A stretch of 64,000 bases of DNA from Clostridium_AD sp036569345 (GCF_036569345.1 NZ_DATCQT010000029.1:1-64000); one strand, 5' to 3'; positions 42,602-52,382 are shown, counted from the first letter of the stretch. Numbers and translations are program-made. Notes: generated by a model from the sequence alone, not told the origin.

Positions 42602-44134
42602 ATGGACTTGGATTTAAATTATTTAAATATAACAGGCTATAATAATTTATATAGAAATATTAGTGTAGCACAATTGACGGAGTTTATAATTAAAAGGGGA
42701 GAGGGAAAGTTAACAAGTAAGGGTAGTGTAGTTATAAATACTGGGAAATATACAGGTAGAGCTGCAAAAGATAGGTTCATTGTGAAAGATGATGTTACAA
42801 GAGATAAAGTAAATTGGGGCGACGTAAACTTACCAGTAGATGAGCAAGTATTTGATAATCTTTACAATGATGTAACAGAGTACTTAAAGAGAAAAGACTT
42901 ATTTTTATTTGATGGTTTTGTAGGATCATTAAAAAAATGTGCACTTTCTATAAGGGTTATATGTGAATGTGCTCACCAAGCTATGTTTTCTAATCAGATG
43001 TTTAGAAGAGCAAGTGATGTTGAACTTAGTAGTTTTATGCCAGGGTTTCATGTAATATCAGCACCAGGATTTAAAGCTAAAGGGTTGAATGATGGTATTA
43101 ACTCAGAGTGTTTTATAATTATAAATTTTACTAAGAAAATAATTATTATAGGCGGTACGTTGTATTCAGGTGAAATAAAAAAAGCTGTATTTTCAGTAAT
43201 GAATTTCTTGCTTCCTCAAAGAGGAATAATGCCAATGCATTGCTCAGCTAACATGGGAAAAGACGGAAAGACTGCTATTTTTTTCGGCTTATCTGGTACA
43301 GGAAAAACTACACTTTCAACAGATCCTGATCGGAAACTTATAGGGGATGATGAGCATGGATGGTATGGTGAGCATGTATTTAATTTCGAAGGTGGTTGTT
43401 ACGCTAAAGCAATACGTCTTGATAAAAATAAAGAAAAAGAGATATATAATGCTATAAAATTTGGTACAATACTCGAGAATGTAGTACTAAATGAAAATAG
43501 ACATCCGGATTATAATAACAATGTTTATACAGAAAATACTAGAGCTGCATATCCTATTAATTATGTGGAAAATATTGAGGAAACGGGAATTGGAAGCAAT
43601 CCTAGTATTATCATTTTTTTAACAGCAGATGCTTTTGGAGTTATGCCTCCGATATCTAAGTTAGATCATAAAGAAGCAATTTATCATTTTATGTCCGGCT
43701 ATACTAGTAAGTTATCTGGAACAGAGATAGGGGTAACTACTCCGGAAGCTACATTTTCAGCTTGCTTTGGAGAACCATTTATGCCATTAAACCCATTGGT
43801 TTATGCAAAACTATTAGGTGAGAAAATAGAAAAGTACGATATAGATGTGTATCTTATAAACACAGGCTGGATAGGTGGCGGTTATGGAAAAGGAGAGAGA
43901 ATAAAACTAGCTTATACAAGAGAAATGGTTGACGCAGCTATTTCAGGAGAACTTAAAAATGTAGAATTTTATCAGGAACATATATTTGGATTTCACATCC
44001 CCAAGGAATGCCCCGGTGTTCCAACAAATATACTAAATCCCAGAAATACATGGGATAGCGGAGAAGAATATGATAAAGAAGCTTTAAAGTTAAAAGAGAA
44101 AATTAAATTGAATTTTCAAAAGTATAATAAATAA
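42602..44134 (+). CDS. pckA: phosphoenolpyruvate carboxykinase (ATP)
   Basis: 510 residues. The kinase loop GLSGTGKTTLS, the metal site around DEHGW and CYAKAIRL, and the substrate regions HFMSGYTSKLSGTE and NTGWIGGGYGKGERI define the ATP-dependent enzyme. It interconverts oxaloacetate plus ATP with PEP, CO2 and ADP; in anaerobes it may run toward oxaloacetate. The GGGGG site lies before the ATG. Unlike most pckA genes it is preceded by a sigma-54 promoter and an adjacent activator, linking it to a carboxylic-acid signal. Confidence 0.95.
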   Translation: MDLDLNYLNITGYNNLYRNISVAQLTEFIIKRGEGKLTSKGSVVINTGKYTGRAAKDRFIVKDDVTRDKVNWGDVNLPVDEQVFDNLYNDVTEYLKRKDLFLFDGFVGSLKKCALSIRVICECAHQAMFSNQMFRRASDVELSSFMPGFHVISAPGFKAKGLNDGINSECFIIINFTKKIIIIGGTLYSGEIKKAVFSVMNFLLPQRGIMPMHCSANMGKDGKTAIFFGLSGTGKTTLSTDPDRKLIGDDEHGWYGEHVFNFEGGCYAKAIRLDKNKEKEIYNAIKFGTILENVVLNENRHPDYNNNVYTENTRAAYPINYVENIEETGIGSNPSIIIFLTADAFGVMPPISKLDHKEAIYHFMSGYTSKLSGTEIGVTTPEATFSACFGEPFMPLNPLVYAKLLGEKIEKYDIDVYLINTGWIGGGYGKGERIKLAYTREMVDAAISGELKNVEFYQEHIFGFHIPKECPGVPTNILNPRNTWDSGEEYDKEALKLKEKIKLNFQKYNK

Positions 44135-44140
44135 AATAAT

Positions 44141-44180
44141 GTTACATATTGTATTACAAGTGATACAATATGTAACTTTT
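44141..44180 (+). terminator. terminator of pckA
   Basis: Arms GTTACATATTGTAT and ATACAATATGTAAC followed by TTTTTT. Confidence 0.88.
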
Positions 44181-44227
44181 TTATTTATTGTTAAGATAAA
44201 GAACAAGTAGATTATACAGATAGGAAG

Positions 44228-44245
44228 TTGGCAAGGTTATTGCTC
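44228..44245 (+). promoter_or_regulatory. sigma-54 promoter of the LeuC-type gene
   Basis: TTGGCA at -24 and TTGCT at -12 with 10 bases between GG (44230-44231) and GC (44242-44243), 47 bases before the start codon. Same geometry as the pckA site. Confidence 0.82.
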
Positions 44246-44291
44246 TAGAACATATAACAATAATATATTTAGACTTTAAGGAGGAATAAAA

Positions 44292-45554
44292 ATGCATGCA
44301 ATTGAAAAAATTCTAGCTAAAGCCGCAGGAAAAGATAAGGTGGAAACAGGTGAAATTATTGTTTGTAAAATAGATTTTGCTGAAATTAATGATCTTTATC
44401 TTCAAACTGTATATTCTTTTTATGAGATGGGAGGTAAAAAAGTTTGGGATAATGAAAAAATAACTTTTGTATTTGATCATTATTCTCCAGCACCTACTAT
44501 AAATTCTGCTCAAAGTCATAAGGAAATGAGGGCTTTTGCGAAAGAGCAAAATTTAAAATACCATTTTGATATTAATAAAGGAGTTTGTCATCAGGTTATG
44601 CCCGAAGCAGGCGTAATTTGGCCAGGAATGATTCTCGTAGCAACAGATTCACATACAACTACTCATGGAGCTTTTGGAGCTTTTGGAACGGGCCTTGGAG
44701 CTACTGATATGGCTACAGTTTTAATTTCGGGGGAACTTTGGTTTAGGGTTCCTGAAATAATAAAGATAGAAATTAATGGACAACTTCAAAAGGGTGTTTA
44801 TCCAAAGGATGTTATCCTTCATATAATAGGTAAACTAAAAGCCGATATAGCAGTGTACAAAGCAATTGAATTCTCAGGAACGTATGTTGAAAGTTTAGGA
44901 GTTGCAGGGAGAATGACAATTTGCAATATGGCTGTTGAGATGGGAGCTAAAACTGCTTATATGAAGCCAAATGATAAGGTTTTAGAATATGTACACTCAA
45001 GAACTGATAAAGAATTTGTAATTCAGGAAACAGATGTTGATTTTGAATACTCAGCGACTTATGTTTTTGATATAAGTGAATTGTCTCCACAAATTGCTGC
45101 ACCACATAGTGTTGATAATGTTTTTCCTATAGAAGATGTAAAGGGAATAAAAGTAGATCAAGCCTTTATAGGATCTTGTACTGGAGGAAGACTGGAAGAT
45201 TTGAAAGAGGCATATAAGATTCTTGATGGCAGAAGTGTGCATCCCGATACAAGATTGGTTGTTATACCTGCATCCACCGAGGTATATCAGAATGCAATGA
45301 AACTAGGATATGTACAATCTTTAGTTAGTGCAGGTGCCACATTTTCATCGCCTGGTTGTGGACCATGTTTAGGAGCCCACGAGGGATTAATTGCCAGTGG
45401 AGAAGTATGTATTACTGCAACAAATCGTAATTTCCCAGGACGTATGGGGAGTACAGGAGGACAAATATATCTTGGCTCACCAGCTAGCGTAGCAGCGGCT
45501 GCTTTAAAGGGTGAAATTACTGATCCGAGAGAAGTAATTAAGGAGGTAGAATAA
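44292..45554 (+). CDS. leuC: aconitase-family hydro-lyase large subunit (LeuC type)
   Basis: 420 residues. Iron-sulfur cysteines are in GSCTGGR and SPGCGPCLGAHEG; other marks are VATDSHTTTHGAFGAFGTGLG and FPGRMGS. Length and motifs match the 3-isopropylmalate dehydratase / homoaconitase / dimethylmalate dehydratase group. It forms a heterodimer with the small subunit one base downstream. No leuA or leuB lies nearby and the promoter is sigma-54 type, so leucine synthesis is not assured; a role in a methylmalate, citramalate or homocitrate-like path is possible. Confidence 0.9.
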   Translation: MHAIEKILAKAAGKDKVETGEIIVCKIDFAEINDLYLQTVYSFYEMGGKKVWDNEKITFVFDHYSPAPTINSAQSHKEMRAFAKEQNLKYHFDINKGVCHQVMPEAGVIWPGMILVATDSHTTTHGAFGAFGTGLGATDMATVLISGELWFRVPEIIKIEINGQLQKGVYPKDVILHIIGKLKADIAVYKAIEFSGTYVESLGVAGRMTICNMAVEMGAKTAYMKPNDKVLEYVHSRTDKEFVIQETDVDFEYSATYVFDISELSPQIAAPHSVDNVFPIEDVKGIKVDQAFIGSCTGGRLEDLKEAYKILDGRSVHPDTRLVVIPASTEVYQNAMKLGYVQSLVSAGATFSSPGCGPCLGAHEGLIASGEVCITATNRNFPGRMGSTGGQIYLGSPASVAAAALKGEITDPREVIKEVE

Positions 45555-45555
45555 A

Positions 45556-46065
45556 ATGCGTAAAGAAATAACAGCAAAAGCTTTTGTTTATGGCAAAAAT
45601 ATTGATACTGATCAAATATATCCTGGTAGATTTGTAGAACTTGTAAAGATAGAAGATATTGCAAAACATTGTTTAGAAGGAGCAGATCCAACCTTTGTTA
45701 AGCGTGTGTCTTTTGGAGATGTTGTAGTAGCGGGAACAAACTTTGGATGTGGATCAAGCCGTGAACATGCAGCAATAACATTAATAAGTGCTGGTGTAAG
45801 TGTGGTACTCGCCGAATCATTTGCTAGAATTTTCTATAGGAATTCTATAAATTTGGCACTCCCACTTATGGTGTGTCCAGGAATAAGTAATAAGGTAAAA
45901 GATGAAGACATACTTGAAATTAATCTTGAACAAGGAACAGTTAAAAACAAAACTACTGGCGAAATTATGCAAGGTCAAAAAATATCCGAATATGCTATGA
46001 ATATTCTAGAAAGCGGAGGAATTAAGCCTCTATTTAAAAAGAAAGTTCAAGAAATGAATAAATAA
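45556..46065 (+). CDS. leuD: aconitase-family hydro-lyase small subunit (LeuD type)
   Basis: 169 residues, the swivel domain carrying the substrate-binding loop GTNFGCGSSREHAA. KNIDTDQIYPGRF at the N terminus and FARIFYRNSINLALPLM are also family marks. It overlaps functionally with the large subunit gene, starting one base after its stop. AAGGAGG lies at the end of the large-subunit gene. Substrate uncertainty is as for the large subunit. Confidence 0.9.
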   Translation: MRKEITAKAFVYGKNIDTDQIYPGRFVELVKIEDIAKHCLEGADPTFVKRVSFGDVVVAGTNFGCGSSREHAAITLISAGVSVVLAESFARIFYRNSINLALPLMVCPGISNKVKDEDILEINLEQGTVKNKTTGEIMQGQKISEYAMNILESGGIKPLFKKKVQEMNK

Positions 46066-46076
46066 AAAATAATCTT

Positions 46077-46094
46077 ATGGCGTAAAAATTGCTC
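46077..46094 (+). promoter_or_regulatory. possible third sigma-54 promoter
   Basis: TGGC and TTGC with 10 bases between GG (46079-46080) and GC (46091-46092); the sequence closely resembles the pckA site. Its -12 half also forms the left arm of the terminator at 46085-46129, so the match may be chance. Confidence 0.35.
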
Positions 46095-46129
46095 TTAATA
46101 CTAATTAAGTTAGTGTTAAGAGCAATTTT
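46085..46129. terminator. terminator after the LeuCD-type genes
   Basis: Arms AAAATTGCTCTTAA and TTAAGAGCAATTTT, with an inner paired segment, between convergent genes. Confidence 0.8.
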
Positions 46130-46153
46130 GTTTTAAAGAAATATATATGATAG

Positions 46154-46609
46154 TTATTTTTCAAATAACTTTAAATACTCCCCATACCCTTCATCGCAAA
46201 GCTTATCAATTGGTATAAATCTTAATGCAGCACTATTTATGCAATACCTTAATCCACCCTGAGCAAGAGGGCCATCGTTAAATACGTGCCCCAAATGACT
46301 GTCACCATATTTACTTCTTACTTCCGTTCTTGTCATTCCAAGGGTTACATCACTATTTTCTTTCACATGATTCTCATCAACTGGCTTTGTAAAACTAGGC
46401 CACCCACATCCTGAATCAAATTTATCAAGGGATGTAAATAAAGGTTCTTCACTATTTATATCTACATAAATTCCTTCTGCTTTATTATTCCAAAATTCAT
46501 TATCAAAAGATCTTTCTGTTTTATTTTCCTGAGTTACTTCATACTGAGTGGGTGTTAGTATCTTTTTTAACTCTTGTTTGCTTTTTTTAGTATAAATCTT
46601 TTTATCCAT
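46154..46609 (-). CDS. msrB: peptide methionine (R)-S-oxide reductase
   Basis: 151 residues. The catalytic Cys is in LRYCINSAALRF and a second Cys in DSGCGWPSF; HLGHVFNDGP and RTEVRSK are also typical. The two CxxC pairs that bind zinc in many MsrB proteins are absent (YVDINSEEPLF where a CxxC form would be), so this is the zinc-free type. It repairs R-methionine sulfoxide in proteins with thioredoxin. AGGAGG precedes the ATG on this strand. It is a lone gene, convergent with the LeuCD-type genes. Confidence 0.94.
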   Translation of the reverse strand: MDKKIYTKKSKQELKKILTPTQYEVTQENKTERSFDNEFWNNKAEGIYVDINSEEPLFTSLDKFDSGCGWPSFTKPVDENHVKENSDVTLGMTRTEVRSKYGDSHLGHVFNDGPLAQGGLRYCINSAALRFIPIDKLCDEGYGEYLKLFEK

Positions 46610-46812
46610 AATAAAACCTCCTTAAAATATTTATTATATACTAGATATATTATAAACAATAGGGGGATAAGTGTCTTAGATTAAGGTCAACTAAATGAGA
46701 CAAATCAAAAAAACTATGATTATAAAAAAAATAAATAAGGGTTATGTCATTATTTATTACATTTTTAGAAAAAAATACACTACTTAAAAAGAAATAAGTG
46801 TATAATGTTTAA

Positions 46813-46840
46813 TTGACAAAACAAACATAGGTGCTATAAT
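46813..46840 (+). promoter_or_regulatory. promoter of the peptide ABC operon
   Basis: TTGACA at 46813-46818, 16-bp spacer and TATAAT at 46835-46840, with an extended TG element before the -10. Confidence 0.72.
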
Positions 46841-46903
46841 TAATTTGTAATCAATAGTAAATCAATATGAATTAAAGGAATTAATATTTTAGGGGGATTG
46901 AAA

Positions 46904-48475
46904 ATGAAATTTAAAAAAATATCAAAGGTTCTAATAGGGATGATGGCTGCTACCTTTTTATTAAGTGGTTGTGGAACATCTAAAAGCACTACTCCAAGTG
47001 GAACTGCAGCTAAATCGGATACATTTATATACGGCATTGATGGAGATCCAGGCAATTCTGTAAATGTAATAACAACAAGTGATCGTTACGGATTAATGGA
47101 AATAAAGGCTTTATATTCACCATTATATATGTACAATGCAACTAAGATCCAGTATTTTCTAGCAGATAGTATGACCCTTTCAGCAGATAAATTAACTTAT
47201 ACTGCAAAACTCAAAAAAAATATTAAATGGAGTGATGGAGTTAAATTTACTGCAGATGACGTAGTTTTCACTTATAATGAAATGTTAAAAGAAAAGAATG
47301 CAGGTTGGGCATATGGCCAATTAATATTTAACGGTAAACCATTAAAGGTTGAAAAAGTTGATGATAATACGGTTAAATTTATACTTCCAGAAGTTAGTGC
47401 ACCTGGAATTGAACTTTTAGGTAATATATTTATAATGCCTAAACATATATATGAAGGCGAAACTAACTTTGAAAATAGTGCAAAAAATGCGAAACCAGTA
47501 GGTACTGGGCCATATAAGTTAGAAGAATATAAAGCTGGACAATATGTAAAATTAGTTAAAAATGATACTTATTTTTTAGGAATACCTAAAATAAATAATG
47601 TCATATATAGAGTAATACCTGATGCGAATACTGGTAAACTTGCTTTGCAAAAAGGAGAAATTAACGCATTATCAGTTCAATCAAGTGATTTAAAGGATTT
47701 GGTAAAAGATGATAAGCTAACTCCGTACAAATATGATGAAGGTAGAATAGCTTACATGGTAATTAACTCTAATTCAACGAAACTTAAGGACGCTAATGTA
47801 CGACAAGCTATATTTTATGCATTAAAAAGGACAGATTTGATTAATGCTGCTTTTGGATCAGTTGAATATGCAAAACCAGCTTACTCATTCCTTCCAAATG
47901 AAGGAAAGTTTCATTCAAACGATGTAGAAAAATATGATTTTAATATTACTAAGGCTAAGGAACTTATGGCGAAATCTGGAGTATCCGGACTTAAACTTAA
48001 ACTTGGATATGTAGGAAATAATGCACCATACTCAAAGGACGCTGCTATAATTCAACAAAGCCTTAAAGCAATAGGTATAGATGTTGAACTTTTAGGAGGA
48101 GAAGATGCAGCTATAAGTCAACAGATGAAAAATGAAAAAAGTACTTATGATATGTTCCTAGGTGGATATATTATGGGAATAGATCCGGATACATTTAGTT
48201 CACTATTTACATCTGGCAGTAAATATAATTATAGTCATTTTAACGATAAGAAAATTGATGATTTATTTAATGCCGGAAGGGTTGCAACAACTGAAGCCAA
48301 AAGAAAAGAAATATATACAGAAATTCAGAAAAAGCTTCAAGCAAATGCATATTTTTATCCAATTCTTGAAAATAAGAGAATTGTAGTTATGAGTTCTAAA
48401 TTAGCTGGAATAGAAGATGCAACACTAGTACCAGTATATACATTTGAAGACATGTCAAAACTTTATTTTAAATAG
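46904..48475 (+). CDS. peptide ABC transporter substrate-binding lipoprotein (family 5)
   Basis: 523 residues. A lipoprotein signal ends in LLSGCG; the body is the large family 5 fold, with KKNIKWSDGVKFTADDVVFTYN and VRQAIFYALKRTDLINAAFG as hallmarks. Family members bind oligopeptides, dipeptides, nickel or other solutes. The ATG at 46904 has AGGGGG upstream; the in-frame TTG at 46898 lies too close to it. It heads a complete five-gene importer. Which peptides are bound cannot be read from sequence. Confidence 0.93.
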   Translation: MKFKKISKVLIGMMAATFLLSGCGTSKSTTPSGTAAKSDTFIYGIDGDPGNSVNVITTSDRYGLMEIKALYSPLYMYNATKIQYFLADSMTLSADKLTYTAKLKKNIKWSDGVKFTADDVVFTYNEMLKEKNAGWAYGQLIFNGKPLKVEKVDDNTVKFILPEVSAPGIELLGNIFIMPKHIYEGETNFENSAKNAKPVGTGPYKLEEYKAGQYVKLVKNDTYFLGIPKINNVIYRVIPDANTGKLALQKGEINALSVQSSDLKDLVKDDKLTPYKYDEGRIAYMVINSNSTKLKDANVRQAIFYALKRTDLINAAFGSVEYAKPAYSFLPNEGKFHSNDVEKYDFNITKAKELMAKSGVSGLKLKLGYVGNNAPYSKDAAIIQQSLKAIGIDVELLGGEDAAISQQMKNEKSTYDMFLGGYIMGIDPDTFSSLFTSGSKYNYSHFNDKKIDDLFNAGRVATTEAKRKEIYTEIQKKLQANAYFYPILENKRIVVMSSKLAGIEDATLVPVYTFEDMSKLYFK

Positions 48476-48555
48476 TAATAATTATTTTGAATACATATGG
48501 AATAAGATATTTTATTCCATATGTATAATTTTTAGATTAAGGAAGTGAACATAGA

Positions 48556-49509
48556 GTGTCAAAATATATACTTAAAAGAACGCTTCAAGCTATTCCGTTA
48601 CTTTTAATAATTTCTATAATATGCTTTGCACTTATCAAGCTAGCACCATATAACGCTGTTGATGCAATGACGACGCCGAGGATGCCGATAGCAACTGTTA
48701 ACCTTATAAAGGCTAAGTATGGATTCGATAAACCTGCATATGTACAATATTTGTTATGGATTAAAGGTATATTAAGTGGTCAGTTTGGATATTCGATAGT
48801 AACACATGAAAGTATTTCAAATGATTTAGCTGCAAGGATACCAGCGACTATTGTATTGGTGTTACCATCATATATAATTGCACTTATAATTTCTATAATA
48901 CTTGGATTAATAGCCGGAGCAAATAAGAATAAATTAATGGATAAGATAATAGATGGCTTTTGCTCTATAGCAATAGCTATACCTAGTTTTTGGTTTGCAA
49001 TGATTATGATATTTGTATTTGGTTATAAATTTGCCATATTACCCATACTGGGAATGAATACTATTGGGGTAGAAGGATCATTTGCAGATTCTATGCTTCA
49101 TTTTATAATGCCAAGTTTTGTTTTGGTTATTGCATTCTTACCAGAGCTTGTAAGATACGTAAGATCCTCAACAATAAGCCAAATATCAGAGGAATATGTA
49201 ATGGTACAAAATGCATTTGGAGCAAGTAAAAAAGAAATATTATTTAAGCACGTGTGTAAAAATGTACTTCTTCCGATAATTACAAAAGTCGGCATGGCAT
49301 TACCAATGCTTGTAACTGGGGGTGTAATAACTGAGACAGTATTTGGATGGCCGGGAGTTGGACCTTACTTTATAAAAGCTGTTCAGGGATTAGATTATCC
49401 TATTGTTATGGCAGTTTTAATATTATCATCGTCTTTAGTTATAATTGGTAATTTATTGTCTGATATATTATATTGTTTGATAGATCCTAGAATAAAGGAA
49501 ATGGAGTAA
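48556..49509 (+). CDS. dppB: peptide ABC transporter permease (DppB type)
   Basis: 317 residues with six membrane segments. The N-terminal LKRTLQAIPLLLIISIICFALI, the periplasmic stretch KAKYGFDKPAYVQYLLWIKGIL, and the cytoplasmic ATPase-contact loop NAFGASKKEILFKHVCKNVLLP are typical of DppB/OppB. Translation starts with GTG (48556) behind AAGGAAGTG. It pairs with the next permease to form the channel. Confidence 0.92.
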   Translation: MSKYILKRTLQAIPLLLIISIICFALIKLAPYNAVDAMTTPRMPIATVNLIKAKYGFDKPAYVQYLLWIKGILSGQFGYSIVTHESISNDLAARIPATIVLVLPSYIIALIISIILGLIAGANKNKLMDKIIDGFCSIAIAIPSFWFAMIMIFVFGYKFAILPILGMNTIGVEGSFADSMLHFIMPSFVLVIAFLPELVRYVRSSTISQISEEYVMVQNAFGASKKEILFKHVCKNVLLPIITKVGMALPMLVTGGVITETVFGWPGVGPYFIKAVQGLDYPIVMAVLILSSSLVIIGNLLSDILYCLIDPRIKEME

Positions 49510-49513
49510 ATAT

Positions 49514-50365
49514 ATGAAAAATCGAAGATTAAAGAATGTTAAAGATGAGTTAAAAGGTAATAAAAGTGCTTTATTTTCAATTGCCTTCCTGATTTTTATA
49601 ATACTCATTTCAATATTTGCATTTTTAATACCTATAAATCCAGATGCCATAGATACATCTAGTATTCTGCAAGCTCCTAGTTTGGCTCATTTATTCGGTA
49701 CTGATGAATTAGGTAGAGATTATTTAGTTAGAACTATATATGGTGGGCGTGTGTCTCTTGTAGTTGGAGTTCTTGCTATGGTAATATCTACAAGTATTGG
49801 AGTGGGAGTTGGAACTATAAGTGGGTATTTTGGAGGGAAGATAGATAATATTCTGATGAGGTTTGTCGATATAATATCATCTATTCCTTGGCTAATACTT
49901 GTAACTATAATTAGTATATTTTTAAAACCAGGACTTCAAGCTATAATTATAGTAATAGGATTATTTTCTTGGATGGAAATTTCAAGGCTAGTTCGAGCGG
50001 AAACCCTTTCTATAAAGGAAAGAGAATATGTACTTTATGCGATTTCTATTGGTGAGAGTTCAGGAAGTATAATATTTACGCATATTATTCCAAGCGTATT
50101 TCCTACCATAATAATAGCTTCAACAACAAGTATTGCTAATGCTATAATGACAGAGTCCTCATTAAGTTTTTTAGGACTTGGAATTCAGCAACCAATGTCA
50201 TCCTGGGGGAATTTACTTCAGAATGCTCAAACAAACTTACAAAGTGCGCCATATATGGCTATTTTACCAGGGTTATTAATAGTATTTACAATATTTTCAT
50301 TTAATAAAATAGGTAATGTTTTAAGAGTATTTGTTGAACCTAAGATTGCAGGAGGTGGAAGGTAA
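49514..50365 (+). CDS. dppC: peptide ABC transporter permease (DppC type)
   Basis: 283 residues with about six membrane segments. HLFGTDELGRDYLVRTIYGGRVSL near the N terminus is the DppC/OppC hallmark, and AISIGESSGSIIFTHIIPSV is the ATPase-contact loop. It begins four bases after the DppB stop, so the two are probably translated together. Confidence 0.92.
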   Translation: MKNRRLKNVKDELKGNKSALFSIAFLIFIILISIFAFLIPINPDAIDTSSILQAPSLAHLFGTDELGRDYLVRTIYGGRVSLVVGVLAMVISTSIGVGVGTISGYFGGKIDNILMRFVDIISSIPWLILVTIISIFLKPGLQAIIIVIGLFSWMEISRLVRAETLSIKEREYVLYAISIGESSGSIIFTHIIPSVFPTIIIASTTSIANAIMTESSLSFLGLGIQQPMSSWGNLLQNAQTNLQSAPYMAILPGLLIVFTIFSFNKIGNVLRVFVEPKIAGGGR

Positions 50366-50369
50366 TATT

Positions 50370-51353
50370 ATGAGAGAAGAAACACTTCTTAAGGTTAAAG
50401 ATCTTAAAACTACTTTTTACAGCAAGAATAAAAAAATAGAAGCTGTGAGAGGGGTAAGTTTTGAAATTAAAACTGGAGATATTCTTGGCATTGTTGGAGA
50501 ATCCGGCAGTGGGAAAAGTGTGCTTATGAAATCAGTAATGAATATACTTCCAGAAAGTGCAAAGATAGATTCAGGCGAAATTTATTTTTATGGTAAAGAT
50601 CTTCTTAAATTATCTCCTAAAGAGATGAGAAAGATTAAAGGCAAAGAAATAGCAATGATATTTCAAGATCCAATGTCAGCATTAAATCCACTAAGAAAAG
50701 TAGGAGAGCATATTGTAGAGGTCTTAGTTAGACATAAGGGAATAAATAAGACGCAAGCACAAAAATTAGCAATAGATGTTCTACGCGAAGTAGGTATACC
50801 TCTGCCAGAAAAAAGAATGAATCAATATCCACATGAATTTAGTGGTGGAATGAGGCAGAGAGTATTAATTGCAATGGCACTTGCATGCAGTCCTAAACTA
50901 TTGATTGCGGATGAGCCTACAACGGCCCTTGATGTTACGATTCAAGCACAGATATTAGAACTTTTAAAATCTCTTAAAGAAGTTAATAACATGTCAATTA
51001 TTCTAATAACTCACGACCTTGGGGTTGTGGCTAGTATATGTAATAGAATAGAAGTTATGTATGGTGGTTTAATAATGGAAGAAGGGCTTACCGAAGAGAT
51101 ATTTTATGAGCCTAATCACCCATATACAAAAGCCTTGCTGAACGCAATACCAAAAGTTCAAGGGGATGAAAAAATAAGACTTGAACCAATAAAGGGCTCA
51201 GCCCCATCTCTTTTAAATCCGCCTATGGGATGTCCATTCGCAGAGCGATGTGAGTTTGCATTTACCAAGTGTTTTAATGAAATGCCAGTATATAAAAAAA
51301 TCAGTGAAACTCATAAAGCCATGTGCTTTTTAGAAAATATTACACAACCCTAG
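50370..51353 (+). CDS. dppD: peptide ABC transporter ATP-binding protein (DppD type)
   Basis: 327 residues with Walker A GESGSGKS, signature FSGGMRQR, Walker B LLIADEPTTALDV and the C-terminal oligopeptide/dipeptide region (GCPFAERCEFAF) whose cysteines may hold an iron-sulfur cluster in this family. The start at 50370 follows GGAGGTGG near the end of dppC; an in-frame upstream start at 50331 would overlap dppC by 35 bases without a site. Confidence 0.92.
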   Translation: MREETLLKVKDLKTTFYSKNKKIEAVRGVSFEIKTGDILGIVGESGSGKSVLMKSVMNILPESAKIDSGEIYFYGKDLLKLSPKEMRKIKGKEIAMIFQDPMSALNPLRKVGEHIVEVLVRHKGINKTQAQKLAIDVLREVGIPLPEKRMNQYPHEFSGGMRQRVLIAMALACSPKLLIADEPTTALDVTIQAQILELLKSLKEVNNMSIILITHDLGVVASICNRIEVMYGGLIMEEGLTEEIFYEPNHPYTKALLNAIPKVQGDEKIRLEPIKGSAPSLLNPPMGCPFAERCEFAFTKCFNEMPVYKKISETHKAMCFLENITQP

Positions 51354-51375
51354 ATTATTGGAGGGGAGGAAAACA

Positions 51376-52356
51376 TTGAATAATTCAGAAGATATAATAA
51401 TTGAAGTAAAAAATTTGAAAAAATATTTCCCTGTAAAAAATAAATTTATGGGTGGAGAAAAAAAATTTGTAAAGGCTGTGGATGGTGTTTCATTTGATAT
51501 AAAAAGAGGGGAAACATTTGGACTTGTTGGAGAATCTGGATGTGGTAAATCAACTCTCGGAAGAACAATAACGAAACTTTATGATGCTACAGAGGGAGAT
51601 ATATTTTTTGAGGGAACCAATATTGCAAAATTCAATAGAAAACAAATGAAAGAATATCATAGAAACATGCAAATTATCTTTCAAGATCCATATTCATCAT
51701 TGAATCCATATATGAATGTTGAAGAACTAATAAATGAGCCTTTGTCATTACATACAACCCTTTCAAAAAAAGCTAAGTTAGAAAAAATACAACACTTACT
51801 TGAAATGGTTGGACTGAAAAAGGATGATATGGAGAAGTTTTCACATGAATTTAGTGGTGGTCAATGTCAAAGAATTGGAATTGCAAGAGCAATATCAACA
51901 GAACCTGATTTTATATTATGTGATGAACCAATTTCAGCTTTAGATGTATCAATACAAGCTCAAGTTGTAAATATGTTAGAAGACTTACAAGAAAAAATGG
52001 GATTAACCTACCTTTTTGTAGCTCATGATTTATCTATGGTAAGACATATTTCAGATAGAATTGGAGTTATGTATTTAGGGAACATTGTAGAAATATCTAA
52101 ATCAAACGATTTGTATAAAAATCCACTTCATCCATATACAAAGGCTCTTTTATCATCTATACCTATAGCTGACCCTATAAGGGCTAAAGCTTCTGTAAGG
52201 CAGATTATAAAAGGAGATATACCAAGTCCTATGGATATTCCTTCAGGTTGTAGATTTCATACAAGATGTCCCTATGTTAAACCAATATGTAGGGAAATCC
52301 CACCACAAAATAAGGAAGTAGAGAGTGGACACTTCGTGTCATGTCATTTATATTAA
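51376..52356 (+). CDS. dppF: peptide ABC transporter ATP-binding protein (DppF type)
   Basis: 326 residues. Walker A GESGCGKST, signature FSGGQCQR, Walker B FILCDEPISALDV and the C-terminal cysteine-rich CRFHTRCPYVKPIC are present. It starts at a TTG (51376) behind GGAGGGGAGG; the in-frame TTG at 51358 lies before that site. It completes the importer with DppD. A terminator follows. Confidence 0.92.
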   Translation: MNNSEDIIIEVKNLKKYFPVKNKFMGGEKKFVKAVDGVSFDIKRGETFGLVGESGCGKSTLGRTITKLYDATEGDIFFEGTNIAKFNRKQMKEYHRNMQIIFQDPYSSLNPYMNVEELINEPLSLHTTLSKKAKLEKIQHLLEMVGLKKDDMEKFSHEFSGGQCQRIGIARAISTEPDFILCDEPISALDVSIQAQVVNMLEDLQEKMGLTYLFVAHDLSMVRHISDRIGVMYLGNIVEISKSNDLYKNPLHPYTKALLSSIPIADPIRAKASVRQIIKGDIPSPMDIPSGCRFHTRCPYVKPICREIPPQNKEVESGHFVSCHLY

Positions 52357-52382
52357 ATAATTACAAAAGATTTCAATCTTAC

